This document shows positions 1-10,227 of a stretch of 64,000 nucleotides of DNA, piece by piece. The DNA comes from Heliocidaris tuberculata. Taxonomy: Eukaryota > Echinodermata > Echinoidea > Camarodonta > Echinometridae. The stretch is taken from the NCBI GenBank assembly GCA_025618425.1, contig CM046842.1, positions 39,031,554 through 39,095,553 of the forward strand, in the 5' to 3' direction. The translations under genes were made by a program, and so were the position numbers. Numbering within the stretch: position 1 is the stretch's first letter; each line of letters begins with the position of its first letter. Under the pieces are notes generated by a model, which saw only the letters and a program-made list of their open reading frames with translations, did no database searches and was not told the DNA's origin.

Positions 1-309
1 TAAACCCTTTAAAGGTGACCAAACGGCCTCAGAGCCCACATTTTCGGTCTTCTGGCCCGACATTTATGTGGCCTTCCGTCTTCTTGTATTACTTTTAGAA
101 TTAGAACGGAGCCTTGCGTGAAAAAAAATCAAGGTTATAAAGTAAATGAATTATTCCTTACAGGAAATATCAACTTTTACCTGTGTTTCGAGTGGCACAG
201 GAAGAGTACATGTTGGCACTTCATATCAATTCATTCTGTTTTTCGTGCAGTTGAGTTAATGTCAATGTGTATTAGGTGCAATTATAAGTATTTTTCTATT
301 CTCGAACAG
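1..309 (+). other. Intron or upstream part of CUB gene
   Basis: I find no supported coding exon here. It ends in a pyrimidine-containing tract and an AG at 308-309 that serves as acceptor for the first CUB-like exon. That exon begins in phase 1, so at least one earlier exon (with the signal peptide) must lie left of the window. Confidence 0.5.
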
Positions 310-693
310 ATGGACCCCCATCCAATTTAAATGGATTTTGCGGAGGAGTAATCGCCCTAGATGAAAGTAGACCCAGCATTACCTTCTCGACACCACTCTA
401 CAATGCTCCCTCTGGGACTGATATTCTTATGGACTGCAAGTTGTACGTCACTAGTCCAACAGGAAAGCAAGTCCAACTCACATTGTTGGATCTTGAGACG
501 ACCAACTCAGAAACTCTTTCAATTTACAATCACCCAAATCTCGTTTCCTCGGCCTATCAAGTTTCAACGCTTCATGGAATTTTCAACAGCTCAGCGAATT
601 TCTTATCATCTCGTGGAGCATTCATATTAAACTTTGATGACCAGAGTTTCGCTACAAATGGCCGCGGATTTCTTGCCTTAGCTCAAATATTTG
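310..693 (+). CDS. CUB-like domain exon 1 of a membrane receptor-like gene
   Basis: A 384-nt internal exon with AG acceptor at 308-309 and GT donor at 694-695, phase 1 at both ends. It encodes about 128 residues matching the pattern of a CUB domain (extracellular beta-sandwich for protein or glycan binding): an early GFCGG, the strand motif STPLY, MDCKLY about 40 residues later, LSIYN where CUB domains have L-x-I/V-Y-D, and a terminal GRGFLALAQ. Only the first cysteine pair (FC..., MDC) is present; the second canonical pair is absent, as in the two sister exons. Its symmetric phase matches the exons at 1406 and 9850, so all three probably belong to one gene built by exon duplication. The domain assignment is by pattern; a profile search is needed for certainty. 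Confidence 0.72.
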
Positions 694-1405
694 GTAAAAT
701 ATAGGCGCTATATCATGAATCTTCTTGATGTTTATCTGTTAAAATGAATGAAATTATTATTGAGATTTCACTTATAGGGACCTTCTGTTATATGAATATA
801 GTTAAGCGTGGGTAAATATCTATTTATATGTTACCTAAAGAAAAGTTTCATTGAACCATATGAAAAATCTTGTAGTGGAATTTCGATTCTGATGTAAGAC
901 AACCAGATTGTTGCTAAAAATGGGCGAAGATTTCTTACCTATTTAAAATTCAATTCAATAGTCCATGTGCTAATACAAAGGCCATAACTATAGATAAAAA
1001 TCTGATAAGGCAAAAGTTATTGAAATAATCCAAAGTGATTTTCAAAACAATTATCAAATTCGTGTTATGAAGAATAACATATTCTGTCCATATTCATCCT
1101 AAATTTTGTTTTCACAGTTTTGTTCCTTAAGTATGCATTTATATCTCAGTTTTTTATTATCAATTACTGTCAAGAACGATTTCTTTATTATGATTAGAAT
1201 AGATTTACTACAACCACCTATTAATAAAGATATACACAACTTCCAAAGTATGCATTTATATATCAGCTTTTTTTCATTATCAACTGTCATGAAAGATTTC
1301 TTTGTATATGATAAGGACAGATTTACTACAACCACCTAATAAAATCTACTCAACTAATTTATTTTTAACAATTATTATTGCTTATAACATCTTTTATTTC
1401 ATTAG
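694..1405 (+). repeat. Intron with a local tandem duplication
   Basis: AT-rich intron between CUB exons 1 and 2. Two diverged copies of a roughly 117-bp unit lie at about 1131-1245 and 1248-1339, both starting GTATGCATTTATAT and both containing GATTTACTACAACCACC. Nothing suggests coding. Confidence 0.55.
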
Positions 1406-1768
1406 GCGATGCACCATATCACTTGGAAGGATTCTGCAGTGGTAACGTTGCTCTGTCAGAGACTTCTCCAGAAATCACCTTTACGACGCCATTCTACAGA
1501 AACACCTCTTTATCTGCTTTGGTCTTAGACTGTCATATGTACTTCAAGAGCCCATTAGGATATGCGATTCTCGTTACAATTCTAGACCTAAATTCACCTA
1601 ACGATGAAATATCTGTTTATGACGGTACCCGCCAAATCTCACGCCTCTCAGGTCGATTGGAAGGCCCTGTTAGTTTTCTTTCAAACTCGAATCAGCTGTA
1701 CGTGGGTTATGAGCACAACGATTATACATTGAGTGGCCCTCAGTTTTCAGGCACTGCCCGGCTTACTG
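1406..1768 (+). CDS. CUB-like domain exon 2
   Basis: A 363-nt exon bounded by TTAG at 1402-1405 and GGTAAAA from 1768, phase 1 on both sides, about 121 residues. It repeats the layout of the first exon: GFCSG, ITFTTPFY, VLDCHMYFKSP, the good CUB signature ISVYDG, then a final FSGTARL strand. Again there are only two cysteines. The intact YDG is the clearest family signature of the three copies. Divergence between the copies suggests an old duplication. A large intron (1769-9849) with a Penelope-like element separates it from the third copy. Confidence 0.75.
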
Positions 1769-1840
1769 GTAAAACTGCAAATTTCACATCATGAAAATAT
1801 GTCAAGCATTAATAACAATAATGATAATAATAATTATATA

Positions 1841-2871
1841 ATATGGCTTAGTCCGAAAGGGTGGGTAGCGTCGCGTCGCGTTGACGCGAACGCCACCATT
1901 CGTCCAAAGTCCCCCCCCCCCCCCGGTTTGACCGAAAGGGTGCGTTGGGAGCGTCGGGTCGCGTCGCGTTGACCGGAACGCCACCATTCGTCCAAAGCAC
2001 CCCCGGTTTTGCCGGATGGGTGCGTTGACTTTTTCTAAATATTGTTATCATTATCATCATTATCAGGGGCGGATCCAGGATTTTGTAAGGGGGGAGCACA
2101 GAAATACAGGGCTGTCATCGAGGGCGGATCAAGGATTTTGTAAAAAAAGGGGGGGGGGGGAGCACAGAAATGCAGGGCTGTCATCAGGGGCGGATCCAGG
2201 ATTTTGTAATAGGGGGGGGGCACATATATGCAGGGCTGTCAACTTTGGAGGGAGATCCGTATTTTAAATCGCTCAGTGGGGGGGGGGGGGGTATCAGATT
2301 TTATGGGGTCCCCTTTTCCCTCCATAATTCTCTGACAAGCAACAAAGGGTTGTCAGTTCTAAAGAGGGGGGGGGGGGGGCACAAAGCATACTTTTCTTTC
2401 AAAAGGAGGGGGCACGGGCCGGGATCCGTAAATCTGCTATTGTCATTAATATTTTGTTAGAGAAAAAAATTCTCCCCCCCCCCCCCCCCCCCCCCCCCCC
2501 CCACTGAGCGATTTAAAATACGGATCTCCCTCCAAAGTTGACATCCCTGAATATCTGTGCCCGCCCCCTTTTACAAAATCCTGGATCCGCCCCTGATGAC
2601 AGCACTGCATTTCTGTGCCCCCCCCCCCTTTAACAAAATCCTGGATCCGCCCCTGATGACAGCCCTACTTTTCTGTGCCCTCCCCCCTTTTACAAAATCC
2701 TGGATCCGTCGCTGATAATGATAATAATAATGATATTTAGAAAAAGTCAACGCACCCTTTCGGCAAAACCGGGGGGGGGGGGGGGGGGCTTTGGACGAAT
2801 GGTGGCGTTCCAGTCAACGCGACGCGACGCGACGCGACGCTCCCAACACACCCTTTCGGACTAAGCCATAT
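1841..2871. mobile_element. 1-kb nested inverted-repeat (foldback) element
   Basis: The outer ends are exact inverted copies: ATATGGCTTAGTCCGAAAGG at 1841-1860 and its complement at 2852-2871. Moving inward, both arms carry GC-rich GTCGCGTCGCG stretches, a G or C homopolymer, then several copies of GGGGCGGATCCAGGATTTTG (left near 2066, 2119 and 2187; complements near 2575, 2635 and 2695), then a segment ending GATCCGTATTTTAAATCGC. The centre (about 2290-2480) is unpaired. The GCGGATCCAGGATTT core resembles the termini of the hAT-like MITE at 46672, so this is probably a composite of nested non-autonomous elements. No transposase is visible. Confidence 0.7.
2474..2502. repeat. C29 homopolymer
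   Basis: An uninterrupted run of 29 C, the longest of many G/C runs. It sits at the inner edge of the right arm of the inverted repeat. Slippage or assembly error in its length is likely. Confidence 0.95.
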
Positions 2872-2977
2872 GATATTGACTGGCCTTGAAGTGGATATCA
2901 GAATATAGTAAATAGTGTATGTATAATACGCGCTGTAATTGGTTAGATTCGCATCAGGTGAGGTGCAAAATTTTTGA

Positions 2978-3001
2978 TATAGTGCACGATCGTGCACTAT
3001 A
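2978..3001. repeat. 24-bp perfect palindrome
   Basis: Perfectly self-complementary around CGATCG: TATAGTGCACGA followed by its complement. The half-site GTGCACTA also recurs in altered form near 3233-3246. Confidence 0.8.
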
Positions 3002-3115
3002 ACAAAATTAGGCCCGGGCCTAATACACAATGACAGTTAAAGATCTAAGGGTCTATTCACTATAGCAATTAGTACATGTTCCATTTATGCACCATTACTG
3101 GACTATATGAACTCC

Positions 3116-3204
3116 AAATACTAAATTATCCCTCGTGCAGGTCTATTTCACCTCGGCCTGCGGCCTCGGTGAAACGAAACTGCACTCGGGATAATTTAGT
3201 ATTT
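3116..3204. repeat. Foldback hairpin
   Basis: A left arm starting AAATACTAAATTATCC at 3116 is complementary to a right arm ending at 3204. The loop holds a smaller hairpin, TTTCACCTCGGCC / GGCCTCGGTGAAA. Consistent with a small foldback element; no coding. Confidence 0.7.
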
Positions 3205-3780
3205 GTCCTGCACATAATCCAGCATAGTGCGTGATAGACTATGCACTATTCATATAATATTGCCCGCAACAGAATCATTGCCCCGAGTCGAAGACGAGGG
3301 CAATATGGTTCTTTAAAGGGAAATAATTTGCGATATTCACGGAAAGTAGAGCCAGCCAATATTATCATTATTACCTATAGCATATGCCTATTTTGAAGCA
3401 ATTACAAACACGTCTGTTTGCCTGTCAGTCCCTCTGATTTCAGGTTATTCATACAGGTATGTTATCTGGGCCAAGCAAAAGTGACGTAAGTCGTTACCGC
3501 GCGTATCCAAGCCTTTGTACACTTTAACGCGTACACAATTAAAGCCCACTAACAAGAAAGGGAGGAATATGGCAAAATGTTGCCCTCTTTTTTAGTACAG
3601 TGGTCTATGGGGAAAACCCGAATTCGGAGTAGCGTGCAATATACGGCTTTTCATTTTGCAGCTAAAATGCCCTGTATAGGTAATAATAATTGTTAATAAT
3701 AACGATAATAATAGTAGTAATAATAATAATATCAATACTGATAATAGTTAGAATGATAATACATCATATATATATATATA

Positions 3781-3873
3781 ACAAAATCCGGGACAAATAT
3801 CATGCTTAGTTCTATTGTGGATCTGTAAATAAACTGTTGTTGGAACTAAGCATATTATTTGTCCGGATTTTGT
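3781..3873. repeat. Short inverted repeat
   Basis: ACAAAATCCGGGACAAATA at 3781 is complementary, with a single-base gap, to the sequence ending CCGGATTTTGT at 3873. Inner parts (GCTTAGTTC / GGAACTAAGC) also pair. It lies just left of the TA-repeat that precedes the Penelope-like element. Confidence 0.6.
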
Positions 3874-3900
3874 TCTTTGTCCATTTGAATAAGCTTTATG

Positions 3901-3904
<4 letters not shown>

Positions 3905-3968
<64 letters not shown>

Positions 3969-3969
3969 C

Positions 3970-4028
<59 letters not shown>

Positions 4029-4029
4029 T
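3905..4029. repeat. (TA)n microsatellite
   Basis: More than 100 bp of nearly pure TA with a few interruptions, directly left of the Penelope-like insertion. Confidence 0.9.
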
Positions 4030-4071
4030 TGAAAGAAATGTCACTATGAGACGGTCGTAGCTTTTATTGTC

Positions 4072-4116
4072 CTCCTTTATTTGTCAAGCTTTCGATCAAT
4101 GATCTTCATCAGGACT
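4072..4116 (-). ncRNA. Hammerhead-like ribozyme motif, left arm
   Basis: On the minus strand: CTGATGA (4112-4106), one extra A, helix II GATC-ATT-GATC, GAAA (4093-4090), then GCTT with minimal helix III AGCT. This is the inverted counterpart of the copy at 7905. Hammerhead ribozymes in Penelope-like terminal repeats are established in the literature. The extra base between CTGATGA and helix II departs from the consensus, so activity is uncertain. Confidence 0.45.
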
Positions 4117-4224
4117 GTATAAAAACACAAAATGATGGCTGACACTTACATCGGAATATACATTTCAATTTCTTACAATTGTTAAGTGTACTCGTCATTA
4201 TAATTATAATAATATTAATTATTC

Positions 4225-4276
<52 letters not shown>

Positions 4277-4590
4277 GTTATTGCTTTCGTTATCATTTTT
4301 AATCATTACTATTATTATTATTATCAATAGTAGTAGTAGTAGTAGTAGTGGTATTATATTGTTCTTATCATTAACATCATCATCATTATTATACATTTGC
4401 ATATCTTTTAAAGTATAAGTCAATGTGTGAAAAGATACTTGCATGTCTATATATACAAATCTATTTCTGTAAATAATATACTCGTCGTATGTCTATAAAT
4501 CAATTTCTATGAATATTTGCAAACTATACAGGTAATGAGTGTAAATGATTACCATGTGGGCAAGGTTGTCGTGGTAACTAGTCGGTGTTG

Positions 4591-5731
4591 AGAAAAAAAT
4601 CCTGAAAGAACCCAATGCAATAGTTCCCCAATCATGGAAAAGATACATTGGCGACATCACCTTCGTCTGGGTTGGATCCCCACGTACCCTATCTCGATTC
4701 CAACAAACGATGAATTCAATCCACCACAAGATCAAATTCACCTTTGAATCTTCAGATGCCAATGTGCACTTCTTGGACCTCAACATCAAACTCGAACACA
4801 ATACTCTACAGACTGAACTATACAGCAAAGAAACAGCTTCTCACACATTTCTTCGCCCCACCTCTTGTCACCCACCCCACACATTCCGCAGTATCCCATA
4901 TAGTCAGGCACTCCGCGTAAAACGCAACTGCTCCCAAGTAGACAGCACCGACCACCACTTGAGTAAACTCGAAACTTATCTGGAAAACTCCAGCTATGAC
5001 CCCCAACTCACTAAACGTGAAACCGACCGCGCCCGCGAGGTCCCTCGAAAAAACCTACTTAAGAAAAAAGAACGCTCCAAATCCGAACGGGTCCCATTTA
5101 TAACCACATATTGTCCCGGCACATCTAACATCCGCAATATTCTACTTCTTGCACCCAAACTCTGCACCAATCTGAGGAACTAAAAAAAGTCTTCCCAGAG
5201 CCCCCTATGCTAGCGTATAGACGTGCACCAACCCTGCGCGATATTCTAGTCTTCTCCGGAGACCCTAAACGAAAAGAACCCGAAGAAAACATGAATCAAA
5301 CGGGATTTTACAAATGCCCTGCTAGGAAATGCATGCTGCACACCTTTGCCCAAGAGGGAAGAAAGTTCTCCAGCACAGTAACGGGGGAACAATTTCCAAT
5401 CACGACAAGGTTGGATTGCAAATCTACATGGATAATCTATTTGATCACATGCAAGAAATGTAAACAACAGTATGTGGGAAAAACCGAAACATCACTATAC
5501 ACAAGATTTAGCAACACTCGCTCGGAAATTCGCAACTTCAACACACCCCATCACAAAACTCTCCCATACACGACACATTTCAACCAACCAGATCACTCTA
5601 TCAATGACGTAGTCATAATGGGCATTGAGGCGATCCATACTAAATCCCGCCAAACCATCCTTCACAGAGAATCATTTTGGAACAGCAAACTACACACTCT
5701 TAACCCGGAAGGGATCAATGTTGACCAATAA
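4591..5731 (+). pseudogene. Penelope-like reverse transcriptase (C-terminal part) plus GIY-YIG endonuclease, broken
   Basis: Starts abruptly at the edge of the inverted left arm, so fingers and most of the palm are lost. The first frame reads SWKRYIGDITFVW, where Penelope-like RTs have WKRYIDDI; replacing the first aspartate of the YxDD-type box by glycine should abolish polymerisation. It continues through a typical F-x-x-x-L-N-x-x-H-x-x-I-x-F and VHFLDLNI to a stop at 5181-5183. An overlapping frame (EELKKVFPEPP, then YRRAPTLRDIL) carries on, so one frameshift lies near 5160-5175. The C-terminal part has IIYLITCKKCKQQYVGKT, the GIY-YIG nuclease signature, then ESFWNSKLHTLNPEGIN, the usual end of such proteins. 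A cysteine group (CPARKC...) precedes the nuclease as in other family members. Confidence 0.85.
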
Positions 5732-7434
5732 CCTTTCACTCCCACCCTTGACCTTGACTCCCTCAAACGCACAGACGGCAGAAACATGACCTTGCACTCA
5801 TACACAACTGGATTACTGGTAAATACTATTTAATTCATTTACTTTGTCTCAATCATTCAATTCGTATCCAACAAGATTTACTTTCTCTTAAAGTAGATAT
5901 TCAAAGCAAATCACAAATATGCTCAATAATGTATCTCTTGAAACTAGAAAGCTTGCAGATGGTAATCGTATAAGTTTTACGTTAACTGCGTGTTTGATGA
6001 TTAAAAAATAACACAAATAAAAACACTTCTCAGCATCTGGGATATCCGAGCGATTCGCCAGAAATATACCGATGTTTTCATGACGTCACATCAGGTGCCA
6101 ATCCTGCCTAAGCAGACGACGTCCTATATCAAGTGAACGTAACTGCAATGCAATTATTTTTAAATTATAAAGAGTTTGGTGTGTTTCACCATGACCGTAT
6201 TTCACATCATTCTAAAAGGGAAGTGAAACCGTTTCTAGTAACTAAAATCTTTTGTTTGTAAAAAGTCATGATAAGGGTCAATGATCAATCAAAGAAATCA
6301 CACTTTCGAATTGTAAAGCCCGCTGAATTATAGCATGGATGGTATTCGTTCCCTCTTGAAACGCCGACATGCCGCGGTGCATGCAGCTGAAAATACAATG
6401 GCATCTTATTTCGTTTACAAGCGATTCATTCCTTTATTTTTTTAACGCTGCATTTTTCATCAAAATAATACCATGCAGGAAATTTAAAGTGAGGCAACAA
6501 ATAAACTTCACTAGCGAAGTAAGAGAAATAAGTGAAGATGAGATGACAAAACAGGCACTGAAAATGTGTAAGATGTTATGGGGAATCGTCTGCTTAGGAA
6601 GGATTGTTCCCCGGTATGACGTCACATATCTCAGCAGCGTTCAAAGAGCTCTATAGGTGCTATAGCGGGGCTGTGTTATATCATTTTATAATTGATAATA
6701 ATCATTACTTCAAATGTTTCCAAGCGTTGAATTTTGATAACCTTGTTCAATCTAAGCTTCACCTATGCAATAATACAAATTAAATCAATATTCAAAATCA
6801 ATGAAATTCTACTTTAAGAAAGATAACACCTTTATTTAAGAAATACATGCATATGTGTGCGCATGGATATATTTAAGTATTATGTATGTATTTGTATGTA
6901 CATGTATGTCAATATACTATAGTCTACGTGTACATAAATTGTGATTCCCCGTTACAACAGACGCTAATCAGAATTTAACCAACCACACCCCCCCCCCTTC
7001 TTTTTTCCCCATGAGTTGTATATGCATGTGTATAATACTTCACTGGGACATATATAACAACTTTTTATAACGTGTCCATATATTATCACACCTTCCTACC
7101 CCCCCCCCCCCCTCTCGTTCCCCCCCCCCTCTCTCTCTCTCTCTCTGCTGTCTGGACTCTTCTGCTTCCTCTCTGCCCCCCCCCCCTCTCTCTCTCTCTC
7201 GTTCCACATTACACTATGCTATGTTTGTATTATATTGTATTATACTATACGATGTTGTATTGCATTACACTATACTTTATTATATTATATTGTGTTGTAT
7301 TATATTATATTGTATCATGCTATATATCCATGCACTTAATGAAATGCAAACTTGTATATATTAAAACAACAAGTGAAGCTAACATGTGCACTTTTCATAT
7401 AGATCCCCAAAGAAGCCCATGTCACCTTAAAAAG
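5732..7434. other. Non-coding interior of the Penelope-like block with an inverted-repeat insert
   Basis: No protein frame is convincing. Between 6081 and 6624 two inverted segments match, each containing TGACGTCA and then AATCCT-CCTAAGCAGACGA; this may be a separate small MITE inserted in the 3' untranslated part. Further right are C-runs with (CT)n at about 7100-7200 and a TATAT/TTGTAT-rich stretch at 7200-7330. Confidence 0.45.
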
Positions 7435-7751
7435 CAACACCAACTAGTTACCACGACAACCTTGCCCACATGGTAATCATTTACACTCATTACCTGTATA
7501 GTTTGCAAATATTCATAGAAATTGATTTATAGACATACGACGAGTATATTATTTACAGAAATAGATTTGTATATATAGATATGCAAGTATCTTTTCACAC
7601 ATTGATTTATATTTTAAAAGATATGCAAATGTAAAATAATGATGATGATGTTAATGATAAGAACAATATAATACCACTACTACTACTACTACTACTACTA
7701 TTGATAATAATAATAATAGTAATGATTAAAAATGATAACGAAAGCAATAAC

Positions 7752-7791
<40 letters not shown>

Positions 7792-7904
7792 GTTATAATA
7801 TTTAATATTATTATAATTATAATGACGAGTACACTTAACAATTGTAAAAAATTGAAATGTATATTCCGATGTAAGTGTCAGCCATCATTTTGTGTTTTTT
7901 ATAC

Positions 7905-7938
7905 AGTCCTGATGAAGATCATTGATCGAAAGCTTGAC
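7905..7938 (+). ncRNA. Hammerhead-like ribozyme motif, right arm
   Basis: GTC, then CTGATGA at 7909-7915, an extra A, helix II GATC-ATT-GATC (7917-7927), GAAA at 7928-7931, then GCT and T before GAC. The GTC before and GAC after can form a three-base helix I, and AGCT gives a two-base helix III, too short to act alone but usual for dimer-type hammerheads in Penelope-like elements. One base more than the consensus lies between CTGATGA and helix II. Confidence 0.5.
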
Positions 7939-8053
7939 AAATAAAGGAGGACAATAAAAGCTACGACCGTCTCATAGTGACACTTCTTTCAATATACCTT
8001 CCACTTAAACAACTATGAGTGACCACCAGCGTTATGTTCGAGGAACATTTCTT

Positions 8054-8086
<33 letters not shown>

Positions 8087-8091
<5 letters not shown>

Positions 8092-8212
8092 TGGTAATAC
8101 ATTAATTTACATTTGCCACACTTCAGCAAGGTGAAGTAAATGGGTACATGATAGGGGGAAAAATCCTTGCATGTTTTTAATGTTGTAATGAGTGCTTTAT
8201 CATGGCAGCCGG

Positions 8213-8267
<55 letters not shown>

Positions 8268-9176
8268 GTGTGAGAAATTTGTTCTAATACTATAGCATCG
8301 GCAACTCTCGTGGGTAAATTTACATAATGTGAGAAATCAATTGAATTGAATGAGAGAAATAATTTGCGTAGTTAAATTCATTGTTCCTCCTTACTGACTT
8401 CCTTTTTGTGGAAATAACTGCAGGGTTTGCAAAAACTGTCTCCCGGCGGAGACAGTTTTTGCAAACCCTGCAGTTATTTCCACAACATAAATCAACATGA
8501 GTAAGTGAAATTGAAAAGATGTTACTTGCCAAAACAAAACTAAAGACAACAGAACAGAATTGTCATAAAGCTGGCAACATAAATCAACAGGAGTAAGTGA
8601 AATTGAATAGATGTTACTAGGCAGGAGTAATTGAAATAACGAAAATGGAACTCAATGGAAACAAAAGTAAGCAAATTAAACAATACCTGACTTTTAAGGT
8701 GGATGCAAATGTATATGTTGTCTCATGTGTAATGTGTAGGTGTTCTGTGCAATAATAGTTACATGTAATACGGACGTCATGTAGAGGGCGTTTACTACAC
8801 AAGTAAGTAAATGGGTGCGTCCGACCGGATCAATGTAAAAAAGGGGAAGGGGGCATAGTGAAGTTCCAGTGTTGAGGGGATGATTAGGCAAAACAATTTT
8901 GGCTTTAAGACGATTAATTTGGTTTGTACTCTCTGTTCTGTTGTCTTTAGTTTTGTTTTGGCGAGTAACATATTTTCAATTTCACTTACTCATGTTGATT
9001 TATGTTGCAAGCTTTATGATAATTCTGTTATGTTGTCTTTAGTTTTGTTAAGTTGCTTATTATTATTATTTGTTTCATTCTGTTTGATTTAGCAAATAAA
9101 CTTGAAGAAGGCCAGGAGCCGAAAGCTTGTAAATACACCGAGTGACTTGCTTCATTCCGTTCCATCATTCTCTGTT

Positions 9177-9248
<72 letters not shown>

Positions 9249-9373
9249 CGGCTGCCATGATAAAGCACTCATTACAACATTAAAAACATGCAAGGATTTT
9301 CCCCCCTATCATGTACCCATTTACTTCACCTGGCTGAAGTGTGGCAAATGTAAATTAATGTATTACCAAACAT
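8087..9373. mobile_element. Inverted-repeat element with TA tracts and hammerhead-like remnant
   Basis: The sequence starting ATGTTTGGTAATAC at 8087 and ending CATGGCAGCCGG near 8212 returns inverted at 9246-9373. Each copy abuts a (TA)n tract (8213-8264 and 9181-9243). Inside, GTAAGTGAAATTGAA near 8502 also returns inverted near 8975. Near 9101 there is TTGAAGA, a GGC/GCC helix, GAAAGCTT: the same order as the hammerhead motif of the Penelope-like arm but decayed. I infer a second, non-autonomous Penelope-related unit; no coding frame survives. Confidence 0.5.
8406..8485. repeat. 80-bp perfect hairpin
   Basis: Two 38-base arms (8406-8443 and 8448-8485) are exact complements around the loop CGGC. 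The outer part reads TTGTGGAAATAACTGC. No mismatch was found, so it is either recent or maintained by gene conversion. Confidence 0.9.
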
Positions 9374-9849
9374 GCCAAAGGACGCTAGTTTTGTTGCAGA
9401 GATTTGAAACCTGTACCATGTGGCCCATAGTCGGACATTAATATCTGCTATACCACAAAGTATTTCAAATTTGTATTTTATTGTCACTATGAAATCCTTT
9501 TCACTGGTTGCAATTTGAAATGAAATTCAAGCTAATGTAAATAGTATATAGAGCACAAATCAAACAAACTTGCACACGATTATAGCTCAACCTTGAATCT
9601 GCCATAGGGGCCAATCGGCGAAAATAATCGCCATTGTGCGGTATAAAAGTGGTTTTGCGTAGTAACCTACCTTTTTTGCTCTAATTGGCCTAACAGCAAT
9701 CCATTTATCATCCGTTTATCATGTTTAAGAATAGCGTAATATTGGAAATTTCGAAATGAACTAGAAGCATTTATCCCATTTAGAAATTCATTTTTGAATG
9801 TTTAAATGAGACAGAAAAAAATAATGGTGTCTTAACATTGATTCCATAG
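9374..9849 (+). other. Intron, no feature seen
   Basis: AT-rich sequence ending in a TTCCATAG acceptor for CUB exon 3. Nothing else is recognised. Confidence 0.5.
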
Positions 9850-10227
9850 CTACGGGGCCACAATATCAAGAGGGCTTTTGTGGAGGCCAGATGTCACTAA
9901 ATGATGATTTTCCACAAGTGCAGATCACTACCCCTCTCTACCTCAAACCATCGACATCCAATCTTCAGATGAACTGCTGGTGGTACATTAACAGTGCTAC
10001 AGATAAACAGGTAGAGGTCTCTTTCAAGAACGTCAAAACCAAAAACGAAGTCGTGCGTGTTTATGACCATCCGTCGTCGAGCTCTAGTTCGTACCAGGTC
10101 CTCACGTTGATAGGGTCCGTGAGCGAGGCTTCATTCGTGTCGACACGGTTAGGGATTAGAGTGTACTACGAAGATCAGTCTCCTGGAGGCAACGGGCAAG
10201 GTTTCATGATGGATGCCAAACTAGAAG
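9850..10227 (+). CDS. CUB-like domain exon 3
   Basis: A 378-nt exon between AG at 9848-9849 and GT at 10228-10229, phase 1 at both ends, about 126 residues. It has the same plan as exons 1 and 2: GFCGGQMSL, ITTPLYL, MNCWWYINS, VRVYDHP (CUB-like Y-D), and GQGFMMDAKLEG at the end. Two cysteines only. A serine run (SSSSSS) lies after VYDHP. It is closer to exon 1 than to exon 2 in the VYDHP / IYNHP region. This is the last CUB-like unit before the linker exons. Confidence 0.73.

Larger units (their letters stand above)
4027..7995 (+). mobile_element. Penelope-like element, 5'-truncated, inverted terminal repeats
   Basis: The block is bordered by inverted copies of a sequence about 560 bp long: left arm 4027-4590, right arm 7435-7995. 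The outer ends read TATTGAAAGAA and its complement; the inner ends read ACTAGT-GGTGTTG. Both arms carry trinucleotide repeats (ATT and TAG) and a hammerhead-like motif. Immediately after the left arm an open frame starts inside a reverse transcriptase and ends with a GIY-YIG endonuclease. A truncated element with an inverted extra terminal repeat at its 5' side is a known arrangement for Penelope-like elements. The catalytic YIDD box reads YIGD and the frame is shifted, so this copy is inactive. It sits in the intron between CUB exons 2 and 3. Confidence 0.82.

Noticed and set aside
361..630. Alternative 89-codon frame over CUB exon 1
   Set aside because: Overlaps the exon in another frame and lacks domain features; the CUB frame has matching splice borders and paralogues.
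4109..4444. Poly-Asn / poly-Leu frames in the inverted arms
   Set aside because: Pure translation of ATT/AAT microsatellites.
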